Assembly: GCA_964614415.1 (NCBI GenBank)
Contig: CAZTLE010000230.1
Location: forward strand, 1 to 5,853
DNA length: 5,853 nt
Direction: 5' to 3'
From: CAZTLE01 sp964614415
GTDB taxonomy: Bacteria; Bacteroidota; Bacteroidia; Flavobacteriales; Flavobacteriaceae
Shown: one piece after another, positions 1 to 5,581 of the stretch
Layout of the letters: every line of letters starts with the position of its first letter
Position numbering within the stretch: position 1 is the first letter of the stretch
Notes under the pieces: model-generated
What the model was told of the DNA's origin: nothing
What the model saw: only the letters and a program-made list of their open reading frames with translations
Database searches by the model: none
Translations under genes and position numbers: made by a program

Positions 1-2560
1 CGAACATGTTTCCGTTGAAACCGTTACCACCGGCAAAGGTTGTTGTAAGACTTTCCATAGAGAAAGCCGGTACGGTAGCAGTCCATCCACAAGCCTCGTC
101 TATTGATAGTAGCAGATCGGAAGCGTTCAATGAGGCATTACCATTAGCGTCCAATACTACATCAAGTGGTGGACCGGTAACTTCATATTCGTAGGTGATA
201 CCCCATTCGTTGATCGTACCAAGGTCACCACCCGCATTATCAATAACGGTGAGTGTCCAGTCTCCCATGGTGCTTTCTCCGTCAAAGGCAGAAAGCGGGT
301 TGTTTGGCGTAAAGGAACCATTGATGGTTGGTACACCCGCGTCGCACTCATCCTCAACGGGATCAGTCGCTTCGTCATCGAGTGTTGCATCAATATCGTC
401 TCCCGAACATCCAAATCCTGTGGCAGGAACTCCCGGACGATCTACGATCATCACTTGTGTTCCGGCAGGAGATTCAAGCATTACCTGAAGATCACCTACC
501 CAGGTGTGTGAGATGTCGAGATCTACATTCAGATCGAGTATGGTCTCGTCTGCTGCTACATTGATCACAGTGGATACACCGGTAGCATCATTATCAGGAA
601 TAGCTACGCCCGGAGAATCGGATGCGCTATCGGAAACTGTCATTGGCTCTCCAATACAGGCAATAACAGGTGCAATATTATCTTCAACAGTCACTGTAGC
701 CAGACAAGTAGAAGAGTTTCCGGCTTCGTCGGTCACAGTTACTTCCAGTTGGTTATCACCTACCATAGAACAGTCGAAATCGATCGTTGGTCCTACAGGG
801 ATCATTCCTCCTGCAATGTCATATATAATAGTCCCGTTCCAAATACGCGGGTTGAAAATGGTCCCTGTAAATGGTGAATTGGATGCAGATCCCAGGGAAA
901 TAGCAAGATCGGCATTCGAGTAGTTTTCGTTACTTCCATTACCATTGGTGTAATCGTGGCCGTGAGAAGCGTCCATAACAAGAGCCATGGCATAGGTCGT
1001 ATTGGCGCTAAGCGTAATTGAACTATTAAGACTTAGCATTGACGGATTGTCAATACCGGCTCCCGTACCTGACGCTGTCGCCACAGGAGCTCCCCAGGGC
1101 GCAGGGTTATTTTCGTTCCCGACAAAGGTTCCCACGAACGCATATACATCCATGGTCATCGCTCCTACCTCGGCCGTATTGGTTTCAAGATCGGTAACGA
1201 TTATGTCAGCAGGACCAACAGTTACATCAAAGTAAACAGCGCCGCCAAAGGATCCACCATTATTGCGCGCGAATAGAGTCGTTAGAGATCCCGAGCCACC
1301 GACCGGACTTCCGGCTACGATCGTGTCTATTCCACAGTTATCACTTGAGCTGGATAACAGGTCACTGGCGCTAATGGTAGCGTCACCATTAGAATCCAGT
1401 TGAACAGTGATATCCTGACATGCAATTACAGGATCTTCGTCATCAGAAACAGTTACTGTGAATTCACAAGTAACAGTATTGTTATCACTATCGGTCGCAC
1501 TAAACTGAACTACAGTGGTTCCAACAGGGAACATGCTTCCACTAGGTGGCCCCATAGTTTGTGTTACGGCAAGAACTCCATCCTCAAGGTCAAGAGCTAC
1601 AGCATCAGCAAAGTTTACGATGGCAGAACATACACCGGGATCGGTAGTAGTTACCACGTCCATAGGACAGTTGATAGTTGGAGGAGATCCAATTACATCG
1701 TTAAAGCTGATATTCATCAGAAGGTCAGGACCGGTTCCTCCGGCAATTCCACATACCTGACCGGGTGTCCAGTCTGTACATCCAAGACCAAATCCACCGG
1801 CTGGATTTATCCAATGGTAAGGGTTTCCATTACCATCGGTAGCTGTGCTCCAGAACCACTGGCCGCAGCAACCGAAGTCCATAGCCGCTTGTACACTCAC
1901 CCAGTAGGTATCTCCTGAAGTCAATAAGGGCGCGTTGGTTGGGTCTAAAGAAAAGCTACCATCCCCGTCGGCGTCCACAACATTGCCCTGGAAGGATTCC
2001 ATGAAAATGAGTGTTCCGGGAGATCCGGCGGCATCTTCGTAAATTCTTAGAACGACCATATTGGCTGCATTGTCGTCCAAACCGCCACCCGTTCCAATAA
2101 TATCAATTTGGCACATATTGGCAAATGTGGCGCCAGGGGCCACAAAATCGTCTGCCATTAAGCTGTCAAAGCCATCAAAGGCCGCCTCAAAATCCTGGGA
2201 AGGGCCTCCATTTCCGGCAGCTGTACCGTTCGTATAATCGGGCAAGCTGGCATCACATGCAATGACACGCGAATTGTCAAAGTTGACAGGGCCAACCACT
2301 CCTGTTGAAATAACATCAACGGGAACGGGACCATCATATGTGCGCTGTGCAAGGTCGGCAAGTTCATCCTGGCTAAAGGAAATCTCTGCCGGAATCACTC
2401 GTTGCTGTTGCAAGGGCGCTTCCTCGGTTGTTTCAGCAGTGTTGACTTGCATTCGTTCTTGCAACTCAGCCTGCTTCAATAGCACATCTTGGTTTTGAGC
2501 CTGTACTGCACCAACTAAACAGAACAAACTCAACACCAGTAGTAGAGTAAATTTTCTCAT
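1..2560 (-). CDS. Large secreted HYR/P-domain surface protein, N-terminal 853 residues (3' end outside window)
   Basis: An uninterrupted frame of 853 codons runs from ATG at 2560 to the left edge with no stop, so the C-terminus is missing. Residues 1-21 form a signal peptide (MRKF, then a hydrophobic core) with a likely cleavage VQA|QNQ. In order: a Gln/Glu-rich stretch (22-75); a beta-rich domain (about 85-288) containing ADDFVAPG and a Cys-Cys pair at 231-232; an HYR domain (293-371); an HYR-like repeat starting PVIAC (377-410); a Gly/Asn-rich module (425-588); a second HYR half (595-628, C597 and C619); PVIAC again (631-635); a P domain (about 660-793); another repeat core (798-825); and the start of a second Gly/Asn-rich module. 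Numerous cysteines and few lysines fit an extracellular, disulfide-stabilised protein. Families with this architecture are usually adhesins or type IX-secreted proteins, but the C-terminal sorting domain, if any, is not visible. No catalytic domain is seen. Function unknown. Confidence 0.93.
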   Translation of the reverse strand, partial: MRKFTLLLVLSLFCLVGAVQAQNQDVLLKQAELQERMQVNTAETTEEAPLQQQRVIPAEISFSQDELADLAQRTYDGPVPVDVISTGVVGPVNFDNSRVIACDASLPDYTNGTAAGNGGPSQDFEAAFDGFDSLMADDFVAPGATFANMCQIDIIGTGGGLDDNAANMVVLRIYEDAAGSPGTLIFMESFQGNVVDADGDGSFSLDPTNAPLLTSGDTYWVSVQAAMDFGCCGQWFWSTATDGNGNPYHWINPAGGFGLGCTDWTPGQVCGIAGGTGPDLLMNISFNDVIGSPPTINCPMDVVTTTDPGVCSAIVNFADAVALDLEDGVLAVTQTMGPPSGSMFPVGTTVVQFSATDSDNNTVTCEFTVTVSDDEDPVIACQDITVQLDSNGDATISASDLLSSSSDNCGIDTIVAGSPVGGSGSLTTLFARNNGGSFGGAVYFDVTVGPADIIVTDLETNTAEVGAMTMDVYAFVGTFVGNENNPAPWGAPVATASGTGAGIDNPSMLSLNSSITLSANTTYAMALVMDASHGHDYTNGNGSNENYSNADLAISLGSASNSPFTGTIFNPRIWNGTIIYDIAGGMIPVGPTIDFDCSMVGDNQLEVTVTDEAGNSSTCLATVTVEDNIAPVIACIGEPMTVSDSASDSPGVAIPDNDATGVSTVINVAADETILDLNVDLDISHTWVGDLQVMLESPAGTQVMIVDRPGVPATGFGCSGDDIDATLDDEATDPVEDECDAGVPTINGSFTPNNPLSAFDGESTMGDWTLTVIDNAGGDLGTINEWGITYEYEVTGPPLDVVLDANGNASLNASDLLLSIDEACGWTATVPAFSMESLTTTFAGGNGFNGNMF
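2..52 (-). repeat. Gly/Asn-rich beta module, copy 2 (first 17 residues only)
   Basis: Residues 837-853 read SLTTTFAGGNGFNGNMF and align with the opening of copy 1 (SLTTLFARNNGGSFGG). Both copies follow a repeat core that ends in an Asp/Glu and CG (SSSDNCG in copy 1, IDEACG here). The copy is cut by the window edge. Confidence 0.6.
182..583 (-). other. P domain (proprotein convertase P / Homo B type), residues about 660-793
   Basis: The classic P-domain landmarks are present: LDISHTWVGDLQVMLESPAGT (681-701) with the HTW-GDL and SPAGT signatures, then PLSAFDGESTMGDWTL (755-770) and TVIDNAGGDLGTINEWGI (771-788). Between them is an acidic insert with C718 and C739, a likely disulfide. P domains normally stabilise or follow subtilisin-like proteases, but they also occur as stand-alone modules in secreted bacterial proteins. 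No protease domain is found in the visible 853 residues. Here the domain sits inside an HYR-like repeat. Confidence 0.9.
797..1288 (-). repeat. Gly/Asn-rich beta module, copy 1 (residues 425-588)
   Basis: The module begins SLTTLFARNNGG, continues with YFDVTV and alternating beta-strand-like segments (MTMDVYAFVGTFVG; TLSANTTYAMALVMD) and a Asn/Gly/Ser-rich stretch around 536-550, and ends FNPRIWNGTIIYD. It lies between DNCGIDTIVAG and FDCSMVGDN, which together make one HYR-like repeat, so it appears inserted in that repeat. A second copy starts at the left edge of the window. I recognise the style from flavobacterial secreted proteins but cannot assign a named family. Ends are approximate. Confidence 0.65.
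1445..1687 (-). other. HYR domain in the surface protein (residues 292-372)
   Basis: Residues 293-371 follow the HYR (hyalin repeat) pattern: an opening PTINCP, a PGVC with the second cysteine (C311), an Asp-rich middle, the characteristic FPVGTTVVQFSATDSDNN turn, then TCEFTVTV with the third cysteine (C365). HYR domains are immunoglobulin-like folds associated with adhesion. It is followed directly by DEDPVIAC, which opens the next repeat. This is the only HYR copy in the window that is not split by another module. Confidence 0.88.
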
Positions 2561-2587
2561 AATTAAAATTTTGGATTAGTTGAATAC

Positions 2588-2614
2588 TAAAAGTACTTCA
2601 AAAGCGTTATCCAA
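2588..2614 (-). promoter_or_regulatory. Candidate promoter of the surface-protein gene
   Basis: On the minus strand, TACTTTTA (2588-2595) differs at one base from the Bacteroidota -7 consensus TAnnTTTG. A TTG lies 16 nt upstream (2612-2614), one base closer than the usual 17-23. It lies 27 nt before the start codon at 2560. No clear Shine-Dalgarno sequence precedes that ATG, as is common in this phylum. Motif match only. Confidence 0.3.
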
Positions 2615-2615
2615 C

Positions 2616-2649
2616 CGTTTTTTTTTCGATCATGTGCCCTAAAAAAACG
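2616..2649. repeat. A/T-tract inverted repeat upstream of the surface-protein gene
   Basis: CGTTTTTTT (2616-2624) and AAAAAAACG (2641-2649) form perfect 9-bp arms around a 16-nt loop. The element lies immediately upstream of the candidate -33 element. It could be a weak terminator for gpsA read-through (minus strand), a bent UP-like element, or chance in AT-rich DNA. Confidence 0.4.
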
Positions 2650-2707
2650 ATAAACAACAAGTGCTTAAGTAAGAAAACACTTACGTTTCAAAAAGTAAGG
2701 TTAATAT

Positions 2708-2780
2708 TCAACTAAAAGGGGTTGATACCGTGTGTTTTAGAAGAATGCTATGAAAAGGGAAATAAAGGTCTTTTAGTTGA
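2708..2780. repeat. 11-bp inverted repeat spanning the gpsA stop codon
   Basis: TCAACTAAAAG at 2708-2718 is the exact reverse complement of CTTTTAGTTGA at 2770-2780, separated by 51 nt. The right arm contains the gpsA stop codon (2773-2775). There is no U-run after the stem on the gpsA strand, so this is not a standard intrinsic terminator. It might protect the 3' end of the gpsA mRNA. Confidence 0.45.
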
Positions 2781-3777
2781 GTTTATCCGTGAGTTTCTTG
2801 AACACTTTTTTGGGTTCTTTGTGTTCATACAAAACCGCATACACAGCATTTATGATTGGAGTTTTGGCCTTTTTATTTCCGCGTTGCTGGTTTAGCTCAT
2901 AGGCGCTTTTTGTAGCGTAGTATCCCTCGGCTACCATGCTCATCTCCATCATAGCACTTTTTACGGTATAACCCTTTCCAATCATATTACCGAACATACG
3001 ATTCCGGCTGAATACCGAATAACCCGTTACAAGAAGATCACCCAGGTAGGCAGACCCATTGATGTCACGCTTCATCTTATGCACCTTTTTTACATACCGT
3101 TTCATTTCGCGAATGGCGTTGCTCATCAAAACACTCTGGAAGTTATCGCCATAACCCAGGCCATGAGCAATACCTGCAGCCAGCGCATAGATGTTCTTCA
3201 ACATAGCCGCATATTCGGTGCCAATAATATCATCGCTGGTGGTACACTTGATGTATCTGCTGGACAAATTCTCCGCAATTAACTGTGCTTTTCGCTCATC
3301 AGCACAAGCAATGGTGAGATACGAAAGACGTTCAAGTGCCACCTCTTCGGCATGACAGGGACCGGTAATCACTCCGATGTCTTTAAAAGGAATTCCGTAG
3401 TGGGTATAAAAATGATCTCCTACGATAAGGCTGCTCTCCGGAACAATTCCCTTAATGGCCGAAAAAATGACCTTGCCCTTGAGAGGTTTTTTGATCTTCT
3501 GAAGTTCCTGCTCTACAAAAGCCGATGGAATCACAAAAATGAGGTAGTCGGCATAATCCACCATCTCGTTGATATCGTTGCTGAGAAACAACTGATCGGT
3601 ATGGAACTCTACCGAGCTAAGATAATTGGGATTGTGCTTTTGTTTTTTAAGATGCTCCAGGGCATAAACGCTGCGCATATACCAACCTACTTTATCGGAG
3701 TTTTCACACAGCATCTTGACGATAGCCGTAGCCCAGCTCCCGCCTCCAAAAACGGCAATCTTCGGTGTCTTAGACAT
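2773..3777 (-). CDS. gpsA: NAD(P)-dependent glycerol-3-phosphate dehydrogenase
   Basis: This 334-residue cytosolic enzyme reduces dihydroxyacetone phosphate to sn-glycerol-3-phosphate, the precursor of phospholipids. The length is normal for GpsA. The N-terminal Rossmann fold shows VFGGGSWATA (9-18). SAIKG (106-110) carries the substrate-contacting Lys109, GPCHAEEVA (139-147) is the family's GP-(S/C)-x-A-x-EVA motif, and MLKNIYALAAGI (192-203) carries the catalytic Lys194. GDLLVTGYSVFSRNRMFG (246-263) supplies Asp247, Arg258 and Asn259, and VAEGYYATKSAY (282-293) completes the signature. Ala replaces the second Gly of the usual GSWGTA, and CH replaces SF in GPSFA; I believe both are usual in Bacteroidota. 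The ATG at 3777 gives an N-terminus that enters the first beta strand at once, as expected. It is divergent from the lipoprotein gene and reads toward the surface-protein gene, 212 nt away, so co-transcription is doubtful. Confidence 0.97.
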   Translation of the reverse strand: MSKTPKIAVFGGGSWATAIVKMLCENSDKVGWYMRSVYALEHLKKQKHNPNYLSSVEFHTDQLFLSNDINEMVDYADYLIFVIPSAFVEQELQKIKKPLKGKVIFSAIKGIVPESSLIVGDHFYTHYGIPFKDIGVITGPCHAEEVALERLSYLTIACADERKAQLIAENLSSRYIKCTTSDDIIGTEYAAMLKNIYALAAGIAHGLGYGDNFQSVLMSNAIREMKRYVKKVHKMKRDINGSAYLGDLLVTGYSVFSRNRMFGNMIGKGYTVKSAMMEMSMVAEGYYATKSAYELNQQRGNKKAKTPIINAVYAVLYEHKEPKKVFKKLTDKLN

Positions 3778-3797
3778 GCATTCTTTTTTGGTGGTTT

Positions 3798-3827
3798 CAA
3801 AAGTACATAATAAAAATTGATTGTAAA
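3798..3827 (-). promoter_or_regulatory. Candidate gpsA promoter
   Basis: On the minus strand, TACTTTTG (3798-3805) matches the Bacteroidota -7 consensus TAnnTTTG exactly. A TTTAC (TTT at 3825-3827) lies 19 nt upstream as a weak -33 element. The predicted leader before the ATG at 3777 would be only about a dozen bases. Motif match only. Confidence 0.45.
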
Positions 3828-3834
3828 TTATTCA

Positions 3835-3851
3835 TTATCAACATGTTATCA
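3835..3851. promoter_or_regulatory. Paired TTATCA direct repeat in the divergent intergenic region
   Basis: TTATCA occurs at 3835-3840 and again at 3846-3851, an 11-bp period close to one helical turn. The palindrome AACATGTT (3840-3847) bridges the two. The position between gpsA and the lipoprotein gene would suit a regulator acting on either. It may also be chance in AT-rich sequence. Confidence 0.25.
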
Positions 3852-3901
3852 TTTTGGCATAGCTTTTGGAATCTGATGGACATACCCTAAAACCTAAAGT
3901 T

Positions 3902-4822
3902 ATGAAGCGATTTATTCTAAACATCGGATTTGTACTAACCAGCCTCTTAGTCACTTCCTGCTACACAGAAGTGATCGTGGATGACGTGGATGTTGTGGAT
4001 CCGGGTCCAACGATCACCCTACGCGAGGTACTCTCATCATATGAATTGTGGTATGTGGATATTGATCGTACCGTTGGGAATGGGTACATCCCCTTCGTAC
4101 AAAAGGCCTTTACCATGTCGTTTCGAAACGGGACATTGTTCGCCAACAATAACCTGGTTGGAATAGGTGATCAGGGGAACGGATTTGGGATCGATGTTGG
4201 GTTTTTTGACACCTATGGTTTCGAACTGGATGTTACACACGATCTGGACGGTTCGTATCGTTTTGAGGTGATTCAGCGTAACAAAAATGAGATAGAGCTG
4301 TACTATCGTCCGCTCAACCTATCCTACATTTTAGTAGGGTATCAGCGAAGTACGTTCGACTACAACGCATTGTTCTATGATAACATCCACTATTTCCTTC
4401 AGGAATATGTGGCTTGGGAAAAGACCTATACGAGTCCGTACGGAGACCTCAACCAGTTTGACAATGAGAATTACCTGCAGTTTTTACCAGGGGGAGGTGA
4501 CGGAAATTTCAGAAGCTCTGAAGACCCGGTTGGTGTTCCTTTTGACGATATCTTATGGGACTATACAGGCATCTACAATGTGGATGATGTACCCGGAAAC
4601 CGCTACCTGAAAAATTTAACATTGGATTATGATTTGGAAGGCAATGAATACTTTGAGCTCTCCGTTATTAATGACAGTAGGATCGAACTGTTCCATACAC
4701 CTTCCGGTACTTTATATGAATTCACAGGAAGAGGTTATGTACAGTACAAGCGAAAGGATGTCTTACGGGAGTCCAAAGCTACGATCGAAAAGCAGATGAT
4801 AAAGATCGAGAAGGCGATCTGA
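3902..4822 (+). CDS. Outer-envelope lipoprotein with two related beta-rich halves
   Basis: A 306-residue protein. Residues 1-20 are a lipoprotein signal (MKRFILNIGF, then a hydrophobic core) ending in the lipobox VTSC, with Cys20 as the lipidation site. I chose ATG 3902 because it gives this canonical signal; the frame is open back to a TTG at 3866, which would put 12 charged residues in front. The mature part has an acidic linker (21-38), then two similar beta-rich units (about 44-149 and 165-284). Both end in matching segments, DLDGSYRFEVI...IELYY...YILVGYQR and DLEGNEYFELSVI...IELFH...YEFTGRGYVQYKR. This suggests duplication of a small lipocalin-like or beta-barrel fold. A charged, probably helical tail follows (285-306). 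There is no HxGH or SSTxIR nucleotidyltransferase motif. It is divergent from gpsA and convergent with nadD, and ends in a strong terminator. Function unknown; it probably faces the periplasm or cell surface. Confidence 0.9.
   Translation: MKRFILNIGFVLTSLLVTSCYTEVIVDDVDVVDPGPTITLREVLSSYELWYVDIDRTVGNGYIPFVQKAFTMSFRNGTLFANNNLVGIGDQGNGFGIDVGFFDTYGFELDVTHDLDGSYRFEVIQRNKNEIELYYRPLNLSYILVGYQRSTFDYNALFYDNIHYFLQEYVAWEKTYTSPYGDLNQFDNENYLQFLPGGGDGNFRSSEDPVGVPFDDILWDYTGIYNVDDVPGNRYLKNLTLDYDLEGNEYFELSVINDSRIELFHTPSGTLYEFTGRGYVQYKRKDVLRESKATIEKQMIKIEKAI
4031..4348 (+). repeat. Lipoprotein internal repeat 1 (residues 44-149)
   Basis: This first half starts SSYELWYVDID and ends with DLDGSYRFEVIQ, NEIELYYRPL and SYILVGYQR. 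The last 30 or so residues align with the end of repeat 2 by eye, sharing DL(D/E)G, FE(V/L), IEL and a closing aromatic-rich strand. Ends are approximate. Confidence 0.65.
4394..4753 (+). repeat. Lipoprotein internal repeat 2 (residues 165-284)
   Basis: The second half starts FLQEYVAWEKTY and ends DLEGNEYFELSVI, RIELFHTPSG and YEFTGRGYVQYKR. It is longer than repeat 1 through a Gly/Asp-rich loop (LPGGGDGNF, 194-203). The similarity to repeat 1 is at protein level only; the DNA has diverged, so the duplication is old. Confidence 0.65.
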
Positions 4823-4857
4823 TATATACAACAACTTTTGGTTGGTTATTTAGTTGA

Positions 4858-4901
4858 AAACCGCTCCTCTGGTGTTTACTAGTTCGGGGCGGTTTGATTT
4901 T
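4858..4901 (+). terminator. Intrinsic, probably bidirectional terminator after the lipoprotein gene
   Basis: AAACCGCTCC (4858-4867) pairs with GGGGCGGTTT (4886-4895) in a 10-bp stem with one T-G wobble and an 18-nt loop. It is followed by GATTTT on the plus strand. On the minus strand the stem ends in GGTTTTC, so it could also stop transcription from nadD. It lies 35 nt past the lipoprotein stop, between convergent genes. Confidence 0.75.
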
Positions 4902-4989
4902 AGTGAAACTCCCTTTGATGAACGAAGTGAAGTCAGAGGTAAAGTTGAACTAATCCTGCTGCACAGCGGGATCCAATGACAGTGAAACT
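4902..4989. repeat. Direct repeat AGTGAAACT flanking a 70-bp segment
   Basis: AGTGAAACT occurs at 4902-4910 and 4981-4989, a 79-bp spacing. The second copy overlaps the nadD stop codon (4988-4990). The enclosed segment has no matching terminal inverted repeats and no coding sign. It might mark a small insertion with a 9-bp duplication, or be chance. Confidence 0.35.
4955..4970. repeat. Small hairpin downstream of nadD
   Basis: CCTGCT and AGCGGG form a 6-bp stem (one wobble on the plus strand) around a GCAC loop. It lies 17 nt past the nadD stop on the minus strand and is followed there by ATTAGTTC, not a U-run. It could be a weak nadD 3'-end structure. Confidence 0.3.
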
Positions 4990-5581
4990 ACTTGTAAAAG
5001 TTCATTTCGTCCAGATACGACCAAACAGCATCCGGCAACATAGGGCGAATGTTTTTTCCACCCTTAATACCCTTACGAATAAAAGTGGACGACAATTGCA
5101 TAATAGGGGCATCTATAACCCGGATAGAGGGATGATCTTCAAGTTGATGTTCGACCTGTCCTTTTGAGATTCTGGGGTACACATAGAGCGAATAGTTGTT
5201 TAAAATGACTTCATAATTCTTCCATTTATGAAGGCTCTTCAGATTGTCTTCTCCCATAATTAAGCAGAACTCCAAACGTGGATATTTGTCCTCCAAATAG
5301 GCCAGGGTGTTTACCGTGTAATTAGGCTGAGGGAGGTCGAATTCGATATTGCTTGCCTTTAACTTCGGGTAGTCTTCCACGGCGATTTGCACCATAGCAA
5401 GCCGATGGTGGTCTGCCAGGAGCGAACTTTTCTTTTTGTGGGGATTGTGCGGGGTGACTACCATCCAAACCTCATCCAGATCGGAGAATTCCACCATGTG
5501 GTTTGCAATGGTAACATGCCCTACATGAATAGGGTTGAATGTGCCAAAGTACAGACCTATTTTCTTGCCTCCGGTGTTCAT
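4988..5581 (-). CDS. nadD: Nicotinate-mononucleotide adenylyltransferase
   Basis: This 197-residue cytosolic enzyme transfers AMP from ATP to nicotinate mononucleotide, giving deamido-NAD, in both the de novo and salvage routes to NAD. The nucleotidyltransferase signature GTFNPIHVGH (13-22) contains the HxGH site (His19, His22). PHNPHKKK (44-51) is the substrate-loop motif, PNYTVNTLAYLE (86-97) matches the family's P-x-Y-T-x-x-T-L block, MGEDNLKSLHKWKNY (109-123) corresponds to the GxDxxxxxxxW block, and LSSTFIRKGI (163-172) is the second ATP-binding motif. The length is typical. The ATG at 5581 overlaps the gmk stop as ATGA, which implies translational coupling and one transcript with gmk. 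A purine-rich stretch 9 nt upstream may serve as its ribosome site. Confidence 0.96.
   Translation of the reverse strand: MNTGGKKIGLYFGTFNPIHVGHVTIANHMVEFSDLDEVWMVVTPHNPHKKKSSLLADHHRLAMVQIAVEDYPKLKASNIEFDLPQPNYTVNTLAYLEDKYPRLEFCLIMGEDNLKSLHKWKNYEVILNNYSLYVYPRISKGQVEHQLEDHPSIRVIDAPIMQLSSTFIRKGIKGGKNIRPMLPDAVWSYLDEMNFYK

Noticed and set aside
6..1235. Several plus-strand open frames of 62-139 codons
   Set aside because: All lie opposite the continuous 853-codon minus-strand gene and show no recognisable protein features.
1400..1918. Plus-strand open frame of 172 codons
   Set aside because: It is antisense to the surface-protein gene, has low-complexity Ser/Thr/Tyr-rich content and no ribosome site, and the minus-strand frame has clear domains.
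1955..1975. DADGDG stretch (residues 196-201) as an EF-hand
   Set aside because: The Asp expected at loop position 12 is absent (Pro207), so it does not fit a full calcium loop.
196..2560. CRISPR or tandem DNA repeat in the repetitive surface protein
   Set aside because: The repeats are visible only at protein level; the DNA of the copies has diverged and has no regular spacers.
2669..2699. GTAAG/CTTAC/GTAAG alternating short arms in the spacer, resembling mutually exclusive hairpins
   Set aside because: The arms are only 5 bp and AT-rich, with no leader peptide or strong U-run, so a switch or terminator is not supported.
3352..3810. Plus-strand open frame of 152 codons
   Set aside because: It is the antisense shadow of gpsA, whose motifs are unmistakable.
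3866..3901. Extended lipoprotein start at TTG 3866
   Set aside because: It would place 12 polar residues before the signal peptide; ATG 3902 gives a standard lipoprotein signal with Cys20.
4976..5167. Plus-strand open frame of 63 codons
   Set aside because: It overlaps the nadD 3' end in antisense and lacks any family signature.
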